From assembly GCA_030145245.1 (NCBI GenBank), contig JAQYWC010000008.1, positions 1 to 64,000 of the forward strand: DNA of 64,000 nt. Direction: 5' to 3'. The translations under genes and the position numbers were made by a program. How positions within the stretch are numbered: the stretch's first letter is position 1; every line of letters begins with the position of its first letter. The notes under the pieces were generated by a model. It was given only the letters and a program-made list of their open reading frames with translations, did not search any database and was not told the DNA's origin. Positions 13,342 to 21,597 of this stretch are shown here, piece after piece. This DNA comes from Desulfobacterium sp. (GTDB lineage: Bacteria > Desulfobacterota > Desulfobacteria > Desulfobacterales > Desulfobacteraceae).

Positions 13342-13371
13342 ATTATCCCGGTATTCAGGTGTCCATGTCAA
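13342..13371 (-). promoter_or_regulatory. Sigma-70 promoter of the PLP enzyme gene
   Basis: On the minus strand TTGACA (13371-13366) and GATAAT (13347-13342) are spaced by 18 bp, matching the consensus at 11 of 12 positions. The -10 lies about 53 bases before the start codon. No SAM riboswitch was recognised in the leader. Confidence 0.75.
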
Positions 13372-13456
13372 TGAATATTATCAGAAGACAGGGGCGTTCC
13401 CCGGGCCGTGGGGCCATCTAAAGGGGGGCTGGCCGTGCAAAAGGGAAGGGCTCACT

Positions 13457-14791
13457 TCATGTGGGATGGGCAATCAAAGGGGGAAGCTTTTTCAAGGCCC
13501 GCATGGCCGCTTTTTTCTGTTTCTTAAAAGTGGCGGCCTTTTCCATGGCCCTGCGGGCAAGGGTCAGCTTTCTGAGGTTCCATTGACTGTACCCCAGCAT
13601 GAGCCAGGCCCGTCCGGACGGATCCTCCTTTGTCAGGCTGTTAAACAGGTCCCGGGCCTCCTTATACCGCTCCATGGCAAAGAGCAGGTCGCCTTTGATC
13701 ATCTTCAGCGCAAGGTCGGTGTCATGGTTACGAATTCCCTGTTCCACTGCTTCAAGGGCCTTGTCCGGGCGGTTCATCTGCTGAAAGGCGGCAACGATCT
13801 TTTTAACGCGTTCCGGCCGGCTGCCGGTCCGGGCAAGTTCCTGGAAAAGGTCCACCGCCTGGACCGGGATGCCCGTCTGGAGGTTGAGGTCGGCCAGGAG
13901 CTGCTTTTCGTTGTCGGTCAAGGGGGTCAGGTAGCTGTAGATGGTCATGGCCACCAGGGCCTTTTCAAGGCGGTTCTTGTCCAGGTTCAACCGGGCAAGT
14001 CCCTTCCACCATCGCGGCTCCAGGGGATATTCCCGGGTAAGGTACCGGACATATTCCAGGGCCTTTGCATCCATCCCAAGGGTCATGTAGTGGTAGAGCA
14101 GGGTCTCCTGCCATTGGGTTTTCACCTTGCCCTCCAGGGTGGCTGCGAGGAACTCCATGTGGGGCAACGCTTTTTCGGGCAGGTTTTCTGCCAGCAGGGT
14201 GTGGACCAGGACCTCCCGCCACCGGGGTTTCATCTCTTCTTTGTGATCCCTGAAGAGCCGGTGGTACAGCGCCAGGGTGTCGGGGTAGGCCTGGGCTGCA
14301 AAAAAGGCGTTGGCCGCGTAGTAAAGAAGGATTCCCCTTTTTTCCGCCTCCCTGTCATAGCCGTTGATGAAGCACTCCCCTGCCTGCTTGAACCGTTTCA
14401 GGTCATAGCAGGCCCTGGCAAGGTTGAGCCATGCCGGGGCGAAATCTGGGGCCTGTTTGAGGGCTGTTTCATAGGAGAGGGCCGCAGCTGTAACCTTGTT
14501 TGCTTCCATGTAGTAATTGCCAAGGGTGAACAGAAGAAAGGGATGCACAGGTTTTTCCTTTTCCTTCCTTTCCGCCTTCACCTTTTCCAGCGCCCCGATG
14601 GCCTGGGGCAGTTTCTCTTCCTGGACAAGCTTTTGGGCCCGGTCCAGGGCGATCATGGTGGAGAAAGGCAGGTTGTCCTGGATGTTTTGGGCCAGGAGGG
14701 AAAACGGCGCCGTGAGTATGGCCAGGAAAACAATGGGGCCCATGGCCATGGTGAGTTTTGCTTTGTTGATCTGTATCCCTTTGGTTCGCAC
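13457..14791 (-). CDS. TPR-repeat protein of a TonB2-type energy system
   Basis: The chain of about 444 residues starts with a hydrophobic export segment (MAMGPIVFLAILTAPFSLLAQ), followed by a long run of tetratricopeptide-like helices such as LGNYYMEANKVTAAALSYETAL and AWLMLGYSQWNLRKLTLARRA. It is probably periplasmic or membrane-anchored and serves as a protein-protein scaffold. The frame is open further upstream into the tonB gene. GTG at 14791 is chosen because AGGAG lies about 6 bases before it and it follows the tonB stop directly. It is the last gene of the ExbB-ExbD-TonB operon. A TPR gene at this place is known from Vibrio TonB2 clusters. Its precise role is not established here. Confidence 0.8.
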   Translation of the reverse strand: MRTKGIQINKAKLTMAMGPIVFLAILTAPFSLLAQNIQDNLPFSTMIALDRAQKLVQEEKLPQAIGALEKVKAERKEKEKPVHPFLLFTLGNYYMEANKVTAAALSYETALKQAPDFAPAWLNLARACYDLKRFKQAGECFINGYDREAEKRGILLYYAANAFFAAQAYPDTLALYHRLFRDHKEEMKPRWREVLVHTLLAENLPEKALPHMEFLAATLEGKVKTQWQETLLYHYMTLGMDAKALEYVRYLTREYPLEPRWWKGLARLNLDKNRLEKALVAMTIYSYLTPLTDNEKQLLADLNLQTGIPVQAVDLFQELARTGSRPERVKKIVAAFQQMNRPDKALEAVEQGIRNHDTDLALKMIKGDLLFAMERYKEARDLFNSLTKEDPSGRAWLMLGYSQWNLRKLTLARRAMEKAATFKKQKKAAMRALKKLPPLIAHPT

Positions 14792-14807
14792 ACTTGCTCC
14801 TGGTGGT

Positions 14808-15479
14808 TTACTGTTCAAGTTCAAACCGGATGGTGGTGACCACCCAGGTGTTGACGCTGACGCCCTCGACGGTGCCCGGTGAGAACCGCCATTTGGGAAG
14901 GACATTGAGGACGCTTTGATCGAAAATGGTTTCAGGGTCTGATTTCAGGATGGAGACCTGCTCCACACGGCCCTGGCTGTTGACCAGGAACTTGACCTTG
15001 ACCCAGCCCTCTATGCCCCTTCTTTTTGCCTGGAAGGGATAGATGGGGGGAACATGGGCAATGGGGGTAAGGGTGTTGTCCAGCTCTCCCGGTGTGTAGG
15101 TGTTGCCCATGGCGTGGGGCTCAAGGGTCACGGTCTCCATGGGAAAAACAGGCAGCCCCGGGGTGGACGGAAGATTGGGGTTGACCTGGAAATCCAGCCT
15201 GGGAAGAGTGGTGGGCCGCTGTTTTGACATGGCCCGGGGCTGCTTTTTCGCCGGCTTTTCAGTTTTTTGTTCTTCCGGTTTTGGCGGCTTTTTTTTGTTT
15301 TTCCTCACCTCGGTGTCAGGCCGTTTCAGGCGCACCACATTGACCGTTGTGGCGGAGGGGATGCTCTGGGTGTACAGGTCACCATCCTGGTCGGTCATCA
15401 GGGGCATGAGGCTGAAAAAGAGCAGGTTCAGCAGGATGGAAACAAGGGCGGCACCGATCCACGGCCTGAGTTTCTTCAC
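14808..15479 (-). CDS. tonB: TonB-family energy transducer
   Basis: TonB spans the periplasm and passes proton-motive force from ExbB-ExbD to outer-membrane receptors. The 223-residue protein has one N-terminal membrane helix (WIGAALVSILLNLLFFSLM), a Lys/Pro-rich spacer (KNKKKPPKPEEQKTEKPAKK), and a C-terminal TonB domain from about residue 140 with YPFQAKRRGIEGWVKVKF and LPKWRFSPGTVEG. It is short like TonB2 proteins. It follows exbD with no gap and precedes the TPR gene. The likely client is the TonB-dependent receptor encoded upstream in the same strand run (18854-20827), possibly also the receptor at 32324. Confidence 0.92.
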   Translation of the reverse strand: MKKLRPWIGAALVSILLNLLFFSLMPLMTDQDGDLYTQSIPSATTVNVVRLKRPDTEVRKNKKKPPKPEEQKTEKPAKKQPRAMSKQRPTTLPRLDFQVNPNLPSTPGLPVFPMETVTLEPHAMGNTYTPGELDNTLTPIAHVPPIYPFQAKRRGIEGWVKVKFLVNSQGRVEQVSILKSDPETIFDQSVLNVLPKWRFSPGTVEGVSVNTWVVTTIRFELEQ

Positions 15480-15902
15480 TTAAAGGGCTCCCTTGGGCTG
15501 GCTGGCCGCAAGGCTGACATCCTTGGCGCCGGCAAGTTTGCACTCGTCCATGACATTGATGGCCGTTCCCGTGTTGGAGTTCTTGTCCGCCACAATGACA
15601 ACGCTTCCGTCCGGCTTTTCCGCCAGGGCCCGTTCCACATTGATGCGCACCGCCCGAAGGTCGATCTCCCGATGGTCGATGAAGATTCCGTCCTCTTCGG
15701 TGATGGCCACAAGGATGGTGACATTCTCCTTGGGAATGGCCGTGGACGCGGTGGGCCGGTTCACATCCACCCCTGTTTCCCGGACAAAGGAGGTGGTGAC
15801 CAAAAAGAAGATCAACAGGATAAACACCATGTCGATCAGGGGGGCGATGTCCAGGGTCAGGGGTTTCTTGTTGGCTTTTCTGGCAGCTGTAATGTTGATC
15901 AT
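15480..15902 (-). CDS. exbD: ExbD biopolymer transport protein
   Basis: A 140-residue ExbD/TolR family protein with a single N-terminal membrane helix, LDIAPLIDMVFILLIFFLV. The aspartate in it (about D24) is the conserved residue thought to carry protons. The rest is a periplasmic domain (NVTILVAITEEDGIFIDHRE). With ExbB it forms the inner-membrane motor that drives TonB. It lies 12 bases after exbB and abuts tonB. Confidence 0.93.
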   Translation of the reverse strand: MINITAARKANKKPLTLDIAPLIDMVFILLIFFLVTTSFVRETGVDVNRPTASTAIPKENVTILVAITEEDGIFIDHREIDLRAVRINVERALAEKPDGSVVIVADKNSNTGTAINVMDECKLAGAKDVSLAASQPKGAL

Positions 15903-15914
15903 GAAGGGTTCCTG

Positions 15915-16526
15915 TTATACAAATCTTTGAAGATAGATGCCGGTGGAGGCGATGAGCACCTTGAGCTTTTCTGCACGCTTGACCAGAAATCCGTGCATGT
16001 ACAGCCCTGGGATCGCCACCACAAGTCCCGTCTGGGTGGTGACCAGGGCCTCGGATATACCGCCTGCCATGGCCCGGGCATTGCCCGTTCCAAACATGGA
16101 GATGATGTCAAAGGTGGCCATCATGCCGGTCACGGTTCCCAGCAGTCCCAGCAGGGGCGCCACGGCCGCAAGTATTCCGATAAAGGCAAGATGCCTGTCC
16201 AGAACCGTGACAATCTCCATCACCGTCTCGTCCAGGATGTAGAGGTCCACCCTGGGATTATGGGTGCGGTTCTTTAAAAACCGGGTCACCAGCAGGGAGA
16301 CCGCCCCCTTGTAAATGTGGGGCGGCGGCATTTCATTATTTTTAACAAACTCTCCGGCCCGGTCCCGGGGCATGTTCTTCCGGTAGATCCGGTGGAAGAA
16401 CAGCAACCGGTTGATTATCAGGGTCCACATCACCATGGAGACCGCCACCAGGGGGAACATGACAATGCTTCCGGTCTGAAGATAGGCCACCATGGTCCAG
16501 AAAAGATGTGCCAGCTGATTTAACAT
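15915..16526 (-). CDS. exbB: ExbB biopolymer transport protein
   Basis: A 203-residue ExbB/TolQ/MotA family inner-membrane protein. Three membrane helices are visible: SIVMFPLVAVSMVMWTLII, LAFIGILAAVAPLLGLLGTV and the region around ALVTTQTGLVVAIPGL. The family signature around GLLGTVTGMMATF and GGISEALVTT is intact. Start ATG 16526 overlaps the end of the preceding gene by 7 bases, so they are translationally coupled; the upstream open frame is that gene's shadow. It builds the proton-driven motor with ExbD. Confidence 0.93.
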   Translation of the reverse strand: MLNQLAHLFWTMVAYLQTGSIVMFPLVAVSMVMWTLIINRLLFFHRIYRKNMPRDRAGEFVKNNEMPPPHIYKGAVSLLVTRFLKNRTHNPRVDLYILDETVMEIVTVLDRHLAFIGILAAVAPLLGLLGTVTGMMATFDIISMFGTGNARAMAGGISEALVTTQTGLVVAIPGLYMHGFLVKRAEKLKVLIASTGIYLQRFV

Positions 16527-17983
16527 TCCCGGTTCCCAAGGATAAACACGGCATTGACCATGGCCACAGCCTTCTCCTCCATGGTGGCGATCATGGTTTC
16601 CACCTGCCGGCTCAACAGGGTGTGGCAGAGCATGATGGGGATGGCTACGCACAGGCCCAGCATGGTGGTGACCAGTGCCTCTGAGATGCCGCCGGACATC
16701 ATCCTGGGGTCGCTGGTGCCGTAAAAGGTGATCACGTGGAATGTGTTGATCATGCCGGTCACCGTGCCCAACAGCCCCATAAGGGGGGCAATGGCTGCCA
16801 GCATGCCCAGGGTGGACAAGAACCGCTCCAGGGGCGGAATCTCCCGCAGGATCGCCTCCTGGAGGGCGTTTTCCATGTCGGTCCGTTTCAGGGTCCTGAA
16901 CTCCATGCCTGCGGCCAGGGACCGGGCCAGGGGTTTGGTCTTATGGCCGGCAAAGAGCCGGTCGCAGCCGTCCCACTCCCCATGGGTCATGAGCTGTTTG
17001 AGCTCTTTCATGAACCGTGCTGCATCCAGGCGTTTCCGGGCCAGAAAGACCACCCGCTCAAGGATGATCAGGCCGGCAAACAGGGCAATGGCAAGGATGG
17101 GCCACACCACCACGCCGCCCTTGGGAATCTGCTCCAGCAGGCTCAGCTTGTGGGTGAGCTGGCGCATGGCGCCCCCCTTTGACACATCAATGGGCACGGC
17201 GTCCGCCTCCCCGTTCATGTAGCGCTTGATCGCCTTCTGCATCACCAGGGAGGGCGGTTTTGACAGGGCAAACAACTGCTGGCTCTGGTCGGAAAAGAGC
17301 AGGAAGCCCACCTTGTTGTTCAGCTGGTAGGCTGCGGTGAAGTTGCCAAGGACCAGGAGTTTTGCCACAACCTCCTTGCCGGTCTGGTCGATGATGTTGC
17401 CCTGTTCGATCCGGACCTGGCCCGATGCCAGGATTTCATCCATGAGCAGGTCGGTCATGGTTTGGATATCCGCCATGGCTGGAAATTTGTCCGCGTTGAC
17501 CAGGGGCCGGATCTTTGAGGCCCTGTCCCTGATGACGGCGCTCCTGAGGCTGTGGCTGATCAGGGTGTCCAGATCCTTGGCTGAGATGCGCACAAACCCT
17601 GAGAGCTCCTTGACCACGGCATCCATCTCAGCCAGCTTTGCCCTGAGCTCAGCTTCCCTGGCGTTGAGGGAGTTAATGTTTGTTTGAATTTTCAGGTTTT
17701 TCTTTGCCAGGGCCCGGTTCTCTTTTCTCTTTTGGCCAATGGCCCGGGTCAGGGCCTTTTTGTCCTGGAAGATGGTGTCACGGCTTTTCTTTGCCTGATC
17801 CCGGGCGGTCTGCTCCTCAAGGGTTGCCCGGTTGAGGAGTTCGGTGCGTTGCTTTGCCGCCTCCTGGGCTGCGGCCCGCATGTCCTGGGTGGCTGCAGCC
17901 GGCGCGCTTGTGACCAGCAGGAGTACCATGGCCATGATCATTGGAAGTTTCTTTAATGAGCGTTTTTTTGCTGAGTGTTTCAC
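16520..17983 (-). CDS. TtpC-like large ExbB-family protein
   Basis: A 487-residue protein with a signal peptide (LPMIMAMVLLLVTSAPAAA) and a long charged coiled coil at about 35-135. A periplasmic middle domain follows, then a membrane helix near 290-310 (VVVWPILAIALFAGLIILE) and a C-terminal MotA/TolQ/ExbB domain with GMLAAIAPLMGLLGTVTGM and GGISEALVTTMLGL. This architecture matches TtpC, the fourth component of Vibrio TonB2 complexes, which is needed together with ExbB2-ExbD2-TonB2. It overlaps the DUF3450 gene by 4 bases (ATGA) and exbB by 7. It probably links the periplasm or outer membrane to the motor. The assignment rests on architecture and gene order. Confidence 0.85.
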   Translation of the reverse strand: MKHSAKKRSLKKLPMIMAMVLLLVTSAPAAATQDMRAAAQEAAKQRTELLNRATLEEQTARDQAKKSRDTIFQDKKALTRAIGQKRKENRALAKKNLKIQTNINSLNAREAELRAKLAEMDAVVKELSGFVRISAKDLDTLISHSLRSAVIRDRASKIRPLVNADKFPAMADIQTMTDLLMDEILASGQVRIEQGNIIDQTGKEVVAKLLVLGNFTAAYQLNNKVGFLLFSDQSQQLFALSKPPSLVMQKAIKRYMNGEADAVPIDVSKGGAMRQLTHKLSLLEQIPKGGVVVWPILAIALFAGLIILERVVFLARKRLDAARFMKELKQLMTHGEWDGCDRLFAGHKTKPLARSLAAGMEFRTLKRTDMENALQEAILREIPPLERFLSTLGMLAAIAPLMGLLGTVTGMINTFHVITFYGTSDPRMMSGGISEALVTTMLGLCVAIPIMLCHTLLSRQVETMIATMEEKAVAMVNAVFILGNREC

Positions 17984-18753
17984 TTTGTCACCACCCTTCC
18001 CAGGGGCAGGGTGAGGAAATCAACGGCACGGCGCTTGGATCCCATCTCCACGGCCCTTGCGATCTCCTGGTTAAAGGAGGCGGGCAATGTCTGCCAGGAG
18101 GCGGTTGCCGGGGCAAACACCCCGGTTACGTTGCCGTCCGGGGTTTTGCAGAACAAAGAGAGCCGTCCCAGGCGAAAGATGTCCGCCAGGACCGGTTCAT
18201 CGGCAAGCTGTATCTTCTCCTGGTACACCTCAATGGTGTTGCCGTAGTCGGCCTCGATAAAGAGGGTCTCCATGGTTTTCCTGAATTTTTCGCTTACGGG
18301 GATGTCGGTGGCCTCTATGATGGTCCGAAGCTTAGCCACGCGATTTTCCCTCTCCTGTTTGAGCATGGGGGGATCGTTGGCTACCAGGGTCTCGATCTTC
18401 AGGAGGAGGGTTTTTAAAAAGGGATCAAGACCGGTTGAGATCTCCTCCATATCCCTGAGGGCAAGGTTCAGCTGGTCAACGGTGGTCTCGCCAAGGAATT
18501 GCGCCTTCACCAGTTGCTGCTGCTGTTCCCAAAGCCGCTGGTGCTCCTGTTCAAGGGCCATATACTCGGCCGTAAGCGTTTCCTTTTCCTGGAACCATCG
18601 CTCCTGGGTTTTCTGGGTGTCCTGGCGGATATCCACCGCCTGTTTTACAGAGGATTTGACCTCCTCCGTAAGGCTATTGCCGTTTACCACTCCACCCAGG
18701 AGAAAAACGGCAAACACCGTCCCCACCATGGACCATCCCCATTGTTTCAGCAC
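17980..18753 (-). CDS. DUF3450 family periplasmic coiled-coil protein
   Basis: The product of about 257 residues has an N-terminal export segment (WSMVGTVFAVFLLGGVVNG) and a long helical coiled coil with EQEHQRLWEQQQQLVKAQF. The C-terminal half contains PVLADIFRLGRLSLFCKTPDG and GSKRRAVDFLTLPLGR. This pattern fits DUF3450, a family that regularly precedes TtpC-ExbB-ExbD-TonB operons. GTG 18753 is preferred as start because GGAGG lies just before it; the open frame continues upstream through a hairpin. Function is unknown. Being exported and elongated, it may couple the motor to the cell envelope. Confidence 0.78.
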   Translation of the reverse strand: MLKQWGWSMVGTVFAVFLLGGVVNGNSLTEEVKSSVKQAVDIRQDTQKTQERWFQEKETLTAEYMALEQEHQRLWEQQQQLVKAQFLGETTVDQLNLALRDMEEISTGLDPFLKTLLLKIETLVANDPPMLKQERENRVAKLRTIIEATDIPVSEKFRKTMETLFIEADYGNTIEVYQEKIQLADEPVLADIFRLGRLSLFCKTPDGNVTGVFAPATASWQTLPASFNQEIARAVEMGSKRRAVDFLTLPLGRVVTK

Positions 18754-18787
18754 ATACCCTCCTGATTTTTCCTGCTTTCCATAAACG

Positions 18788-18815
18788 TCCCCGGACCCTT
18801 GCAAGGATCCGGGGA
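18788..18815 (-). other. Stem-loop between receptor gene and DUF3450 gene
   Basis: TCCCCGGA (18788-18795) and TCCGGGGA (18808-18815) pair perfectly, and the loop CCCTTGCAAGGA can pair further. No T-run follows on the minus strand, so it is more likely an mRNA processing or stability element than a terminator. Confidence 0.5.
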
Positions 18816-18853
18816 TCTCCATTTATACTAAACTACTATATTTGAACTCTTTT

Positions 18854-20827
18854 TTAAAAGTTTAATCTCAATCCACCGTAAATGGTGGAACCCTCCCGGG
18901 GAAGGCCGTAGGACTCTTCATACTCCTCGTCAAACAGGTTGTCAGCACCGGCGTAGAGGTACATTTTTCCGTCAAACAGGCGCTGCTCCAGCTTGAGGTT
19001 GACGATGGTATAATCCTCCAGGGACGCTTTGACAACCGGGGTTGTGCCACTGTAGTGGTATTGATCCGCCACATACAGGAGGCTTGAGTAGATGGCAAGG
19101 CCGCACTTGAATTCATAGTTGCCTTCAAGGGTGAATTTGTGTTCGGGCCTGTACTGGAGCTCATCCTTGAAGCTGTCAGAGGAGCGGTCCTCGGTCTCCA
19201 TGTAGGTGTAGCCGGCCCTGATAAAGATATTTTCCTGAAACCGCTTTTCCGTGGTCAGTTCAATCCCCTTAAAGCGGTAATCCTCGTTGTTTTCATACAG
19301 GTCCGTGGCATCGTCCTTTTCAATATAATCCCTGGCATCGATGTAGAAGCAGGTGACGCCCACCATGACGTTGCCGGGCAGCACCTGTTCGATCCCCAGC
19401 TCATAGTTGTAGGACTCTTCGGTGGTCAGCTCTGGATTACCGCCGCTGGTGGTTTCATACAGCTGCTTGAGTGAGGGAAACCGGATTTTTTTTGCAAAGG
19501 AACCTTTGATGCTGGTGGTGTCAAAGAGGTCATAGGTGGCGCCCGCCTGGAAAAAGCCCTTGCTGTCGTCGCTGCCCGACTCCTTCTCAAGCCCGCTGTA
19601 ACCGTATCCCATCACCAGGTGGAGCCGGTCCAGGGGGGAGACCCTGTATTCCGCCGAAGCCGTGTAGATCTCAAGCTCCCAGTCGTTGTCAAAGGCCTGA
19701 GCTTTGTTTTTCTTATCAACCCGGGTGCCCTTGGTGTCAAAGGTTTGTTTCTCACCCTGGAGGGAAAGGGTAACGCTGCCGGCCCTTTCAAAGTCATAGC
19801 GTGTCTGAAGGGTGCCGCCGGTCACAGAGGTGTCGCTCTTCCGTTCATAGGCGTTTTTCTTCTTCATGGTGGTGTAGGTATCGTCGTCGTACCGGTTGGC
19901 GTCCTCCTCCATGGCATTGGTGAACACCCATCCCCGGAAGGAGAGGGGGCCCGGGATCTCCAGGGCTGCATTGACCTGGGCGGAAAACCCGTCAAAATCC
20001 TCCACCCGCTCATACTTGGGGCTTTTGTAAAACGGATCTTTTTTATCGTCAAGAACGCTGGGGGGACGGCCGTATTCGCCGGAGAGGCAGTTTACCACCA
20101 GGCCCAGTTCAAAATTGTCCGTGACTGTGTACCCCAGGTTGAAGAAGAGGTTCTGCCGCTTCCAGTCGCTGTTCTCCCGCAGCCCCCCATCCTCGTTCTT
20201 TGTGGCGTCGAAATCGTCGGACACCCGGAACCCGTCACCCTGGGACATGCTGCCGCTCAGGAAAAAATCGATCTCATCCCGCTTGCCGGAGAGGGAGAAC
20301 CTGTCCCTGTGGGTCTTATCTTCCGAGATCTCAATGGAGGTCATCCCCTGGAATCCCTCTTCCCCCTTTTTTGTCACCACGTTGATCACACCGCCAAGGC
20401 CGCCCTGGCCGTACAGTACCGACTGGTTGCCAAACCCAAGGTCTATCTTTCCGATGTTCTCAACCGGAATAATGGTGGGGTCGAACTGGCCGTCATAGGT
20501 GGAGTTAAAGGGGATGCCGTTGAGAAGCAGCTGGGTGTGGCGGGAACGAAAGCCACGGAAGTTGATCCGCGGGGTGCCGGTGGTTGCCGTGCGGACCTGG
20601 ACGCCGGGCATGAGCGCCAGGGCCTCATCCAGGGTGCGGGCGCCCCGGGTCCGGATATCCTGGGCCGTGATCTGCCGGGTGGTTCCCGGCGTATTGTCTG
20701 TGACATGGTCCGTGACCACCACTTCCCCCAGGGTGTACATGCCTGCATCCCCATCAGCTTGGGCGTTAAGGGGTAGCAACAGGGTTAGGAGAATTAAAAA
20801 GAGTCCATTGAACAGGTGTCGATTCAT
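18854..20827 (-). CDS. TonB-dependent outer-membrane receptor
   Basis: A 657-residue TonB-dependent receptor. It has a signal peptide (LFNGLFLILLTLLLPLNAQA), a plug domain at about 35-160 (GEVVVTDHVTD, ARTLDEALALMPGVQV, INFRGFRSRHTQLLLNG, VLYGQGGLGGVINVVTKK), and a 22-strand type barrel ending in the aromatic residue of YGGLRLNF. Such receptors take up scarce ligands (metal chelates, vitamins, other complexes) using TonB energy. The ligand cannot be read directly. It sits between an ECF importer with its probable S subunit and a complete ExbB-ExbD-TonB set on the same strand. This suggests it supplies the ECF substrate to the periplasm. No Fur box was recognised upstream. Confidence 0.93.
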   Translation of the reverse strand: MNRHLFNGLFLILLTLLLPLNAQADGDAGMYTLGEVVVTDHVTDNTPGTTRQITAQDIRTRGARTLDEALALMPGVQVRTATTGTPRINFRGFRSRHTQLLLNGIPFNSTYDGQFDPTIIPVENIGKIDLGFGNQSVLYGQGGLGGVINVVTKKGEEGFQGMTSIEISEDKTHRDRFSLSGKRDEIDFFLSGSMSQGDGFRVSDDFDATKNEDGGLRENSDWKRQNLFFNLGYTVTDNFELGLVVNCLSGEYGRPPSVLDDKKDPFYKSPKYERVEDFDGFSAQVNAALEIPGPLSFRGWVFTNAMEEDANRYDDDTYTTMKKKNAYERKSDTSVTGGTLQTRYDFERAGSVTLSLQGEKQTFDTKGTRVDKKNKAQAFDNDWELEIYTASAEYRVSPLDRLHLVMGYGYSGLEKESGSDDSKGFFQAGATYDLFDTTSIKGSFAKKIRFPSLKQLYETTSGGNPELTTEESYNYELGIEQVLPGNVMVGVTCFYIDARDYIEKDDATDLYENNEDYRFKGIELTTEKRFQENIFIRAGYTYMETEDRSSDSFKDELQYRPEHKFTLEGNYEFKCGLAIYSSLLYVADQYHYSGTTPVVKASLEDYTIVNLKLEQRLFDGKMYLYAGADNLFDEEYEESYGLPREGSTIYGGLRLNF

Positions 20828-20963
20828 TGCGTTTCCGTTTCCGTTAAAATGGTTAATCGTTAGTTAAACAGCCGTTTTCTAAACATAGGGTTCCATTTAA
20901 GTCAAATGCTTTGTAGGTTCGGCATGATTATAACCATAACTAACCAAAACGGACATTTTGCGG

Positions 20964-21518
20964 TTAAGCCTGTTTGTAGTTCCGGATCGCTTTTTCCATA
21001 AAATGGGCACATAGGCCGCAGGCGCAGCCGATGATGGTATAGGTGACAAGGCCCGCATAAAACTTGACCAGCACCACTTCAAAGGGCTTTCCCACCATGA
21101 GGTTGATGCAGGATTTGGCCACATGCATGGAAAGGGCTGCAAAAAGGCCCTCCACCATCCGGTTGACCATGGGGTGGCCCAGGGTGGGCAGCCACCGTGT
21201 CATCTCGAGACAGATGCCAGGGGCAACAAAGCGGACCATGTCCAGGATCCCCTTTCTCGATCCTGCAATGACGGCAAAGATCCCGGCAGCCACTCCCATG
21301 TACAGGGCCGCTCCCCGTTTGGGCACATAACTGCTGCCGAACACCATGAAAAAGATGTAGAGGATGTAGGAGTGGCCCGGCAGGTTGAGGTCCAGCCGGA
21401 GCATCTGTTTGACCGCCACCGCCACCAGGGCAAACAGGGTCAGCATGATCATCTCGGAGATGGATAACCGGTTTGATGTTTCAGGTGTGTCATTGTTCAG
21501 CAGGTTTTTTTTGTTCAC
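20964..21518 (-). CDS. Probable ECF transporter S (substrate-binding) membrane protein
   Basis: A 184-residue membrane protein with about five hydrophobic segments (MIMLTLFALVAVAVKQML, YILYIFFMVFGSSYVP, AALYMGVAAGIFAVIAG, GLVTYTIIGCACGLCAHF). Size and topology fit an S component of an energy-coupling-factor importer. It lies directly downstream of the fused A-A-T gene and upstream of the outer-membrane receptor, which supports this role. It starts at GTG 21518 with AAGGAG 6 bases upstream. I do not recognise the substrate family. The assignment is by context and topology, not by a diagnostic motif. Confidence 0.65.
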   Translation of the reverse strand: MNKKNLLNNDTPETSNRLSISEMIMLTLFALVAVAVKQMLRLDLNLPGHSYILYIFFMVFGSSYVPKRGAALYMGVAAGIFAVIAGSRKGILDMVRFVAPGICLEMTRWLPTLGHPMVNRMVEGLFAALSMHVAKSCINLMVGKPFEVVLVKFYAGLVTYTIIGCACGLCAHFMEKAIRNYKQA

Positions 21519-21597
21519 GGGGTCTCCTTAACGAATTATAGGGGGGTATGATAATAGACAAAGCAGTCATTTATTCCAGGGCAGACGTCCATGGGGT

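Noticed and set aside
13307-14839. A 510-codon plus-strand open frame over the TPR gene
   Set aside because: It is the shadow of a GC-rich gene; the minus-strand TPR protein has a signal peptide, repeats and operon context.
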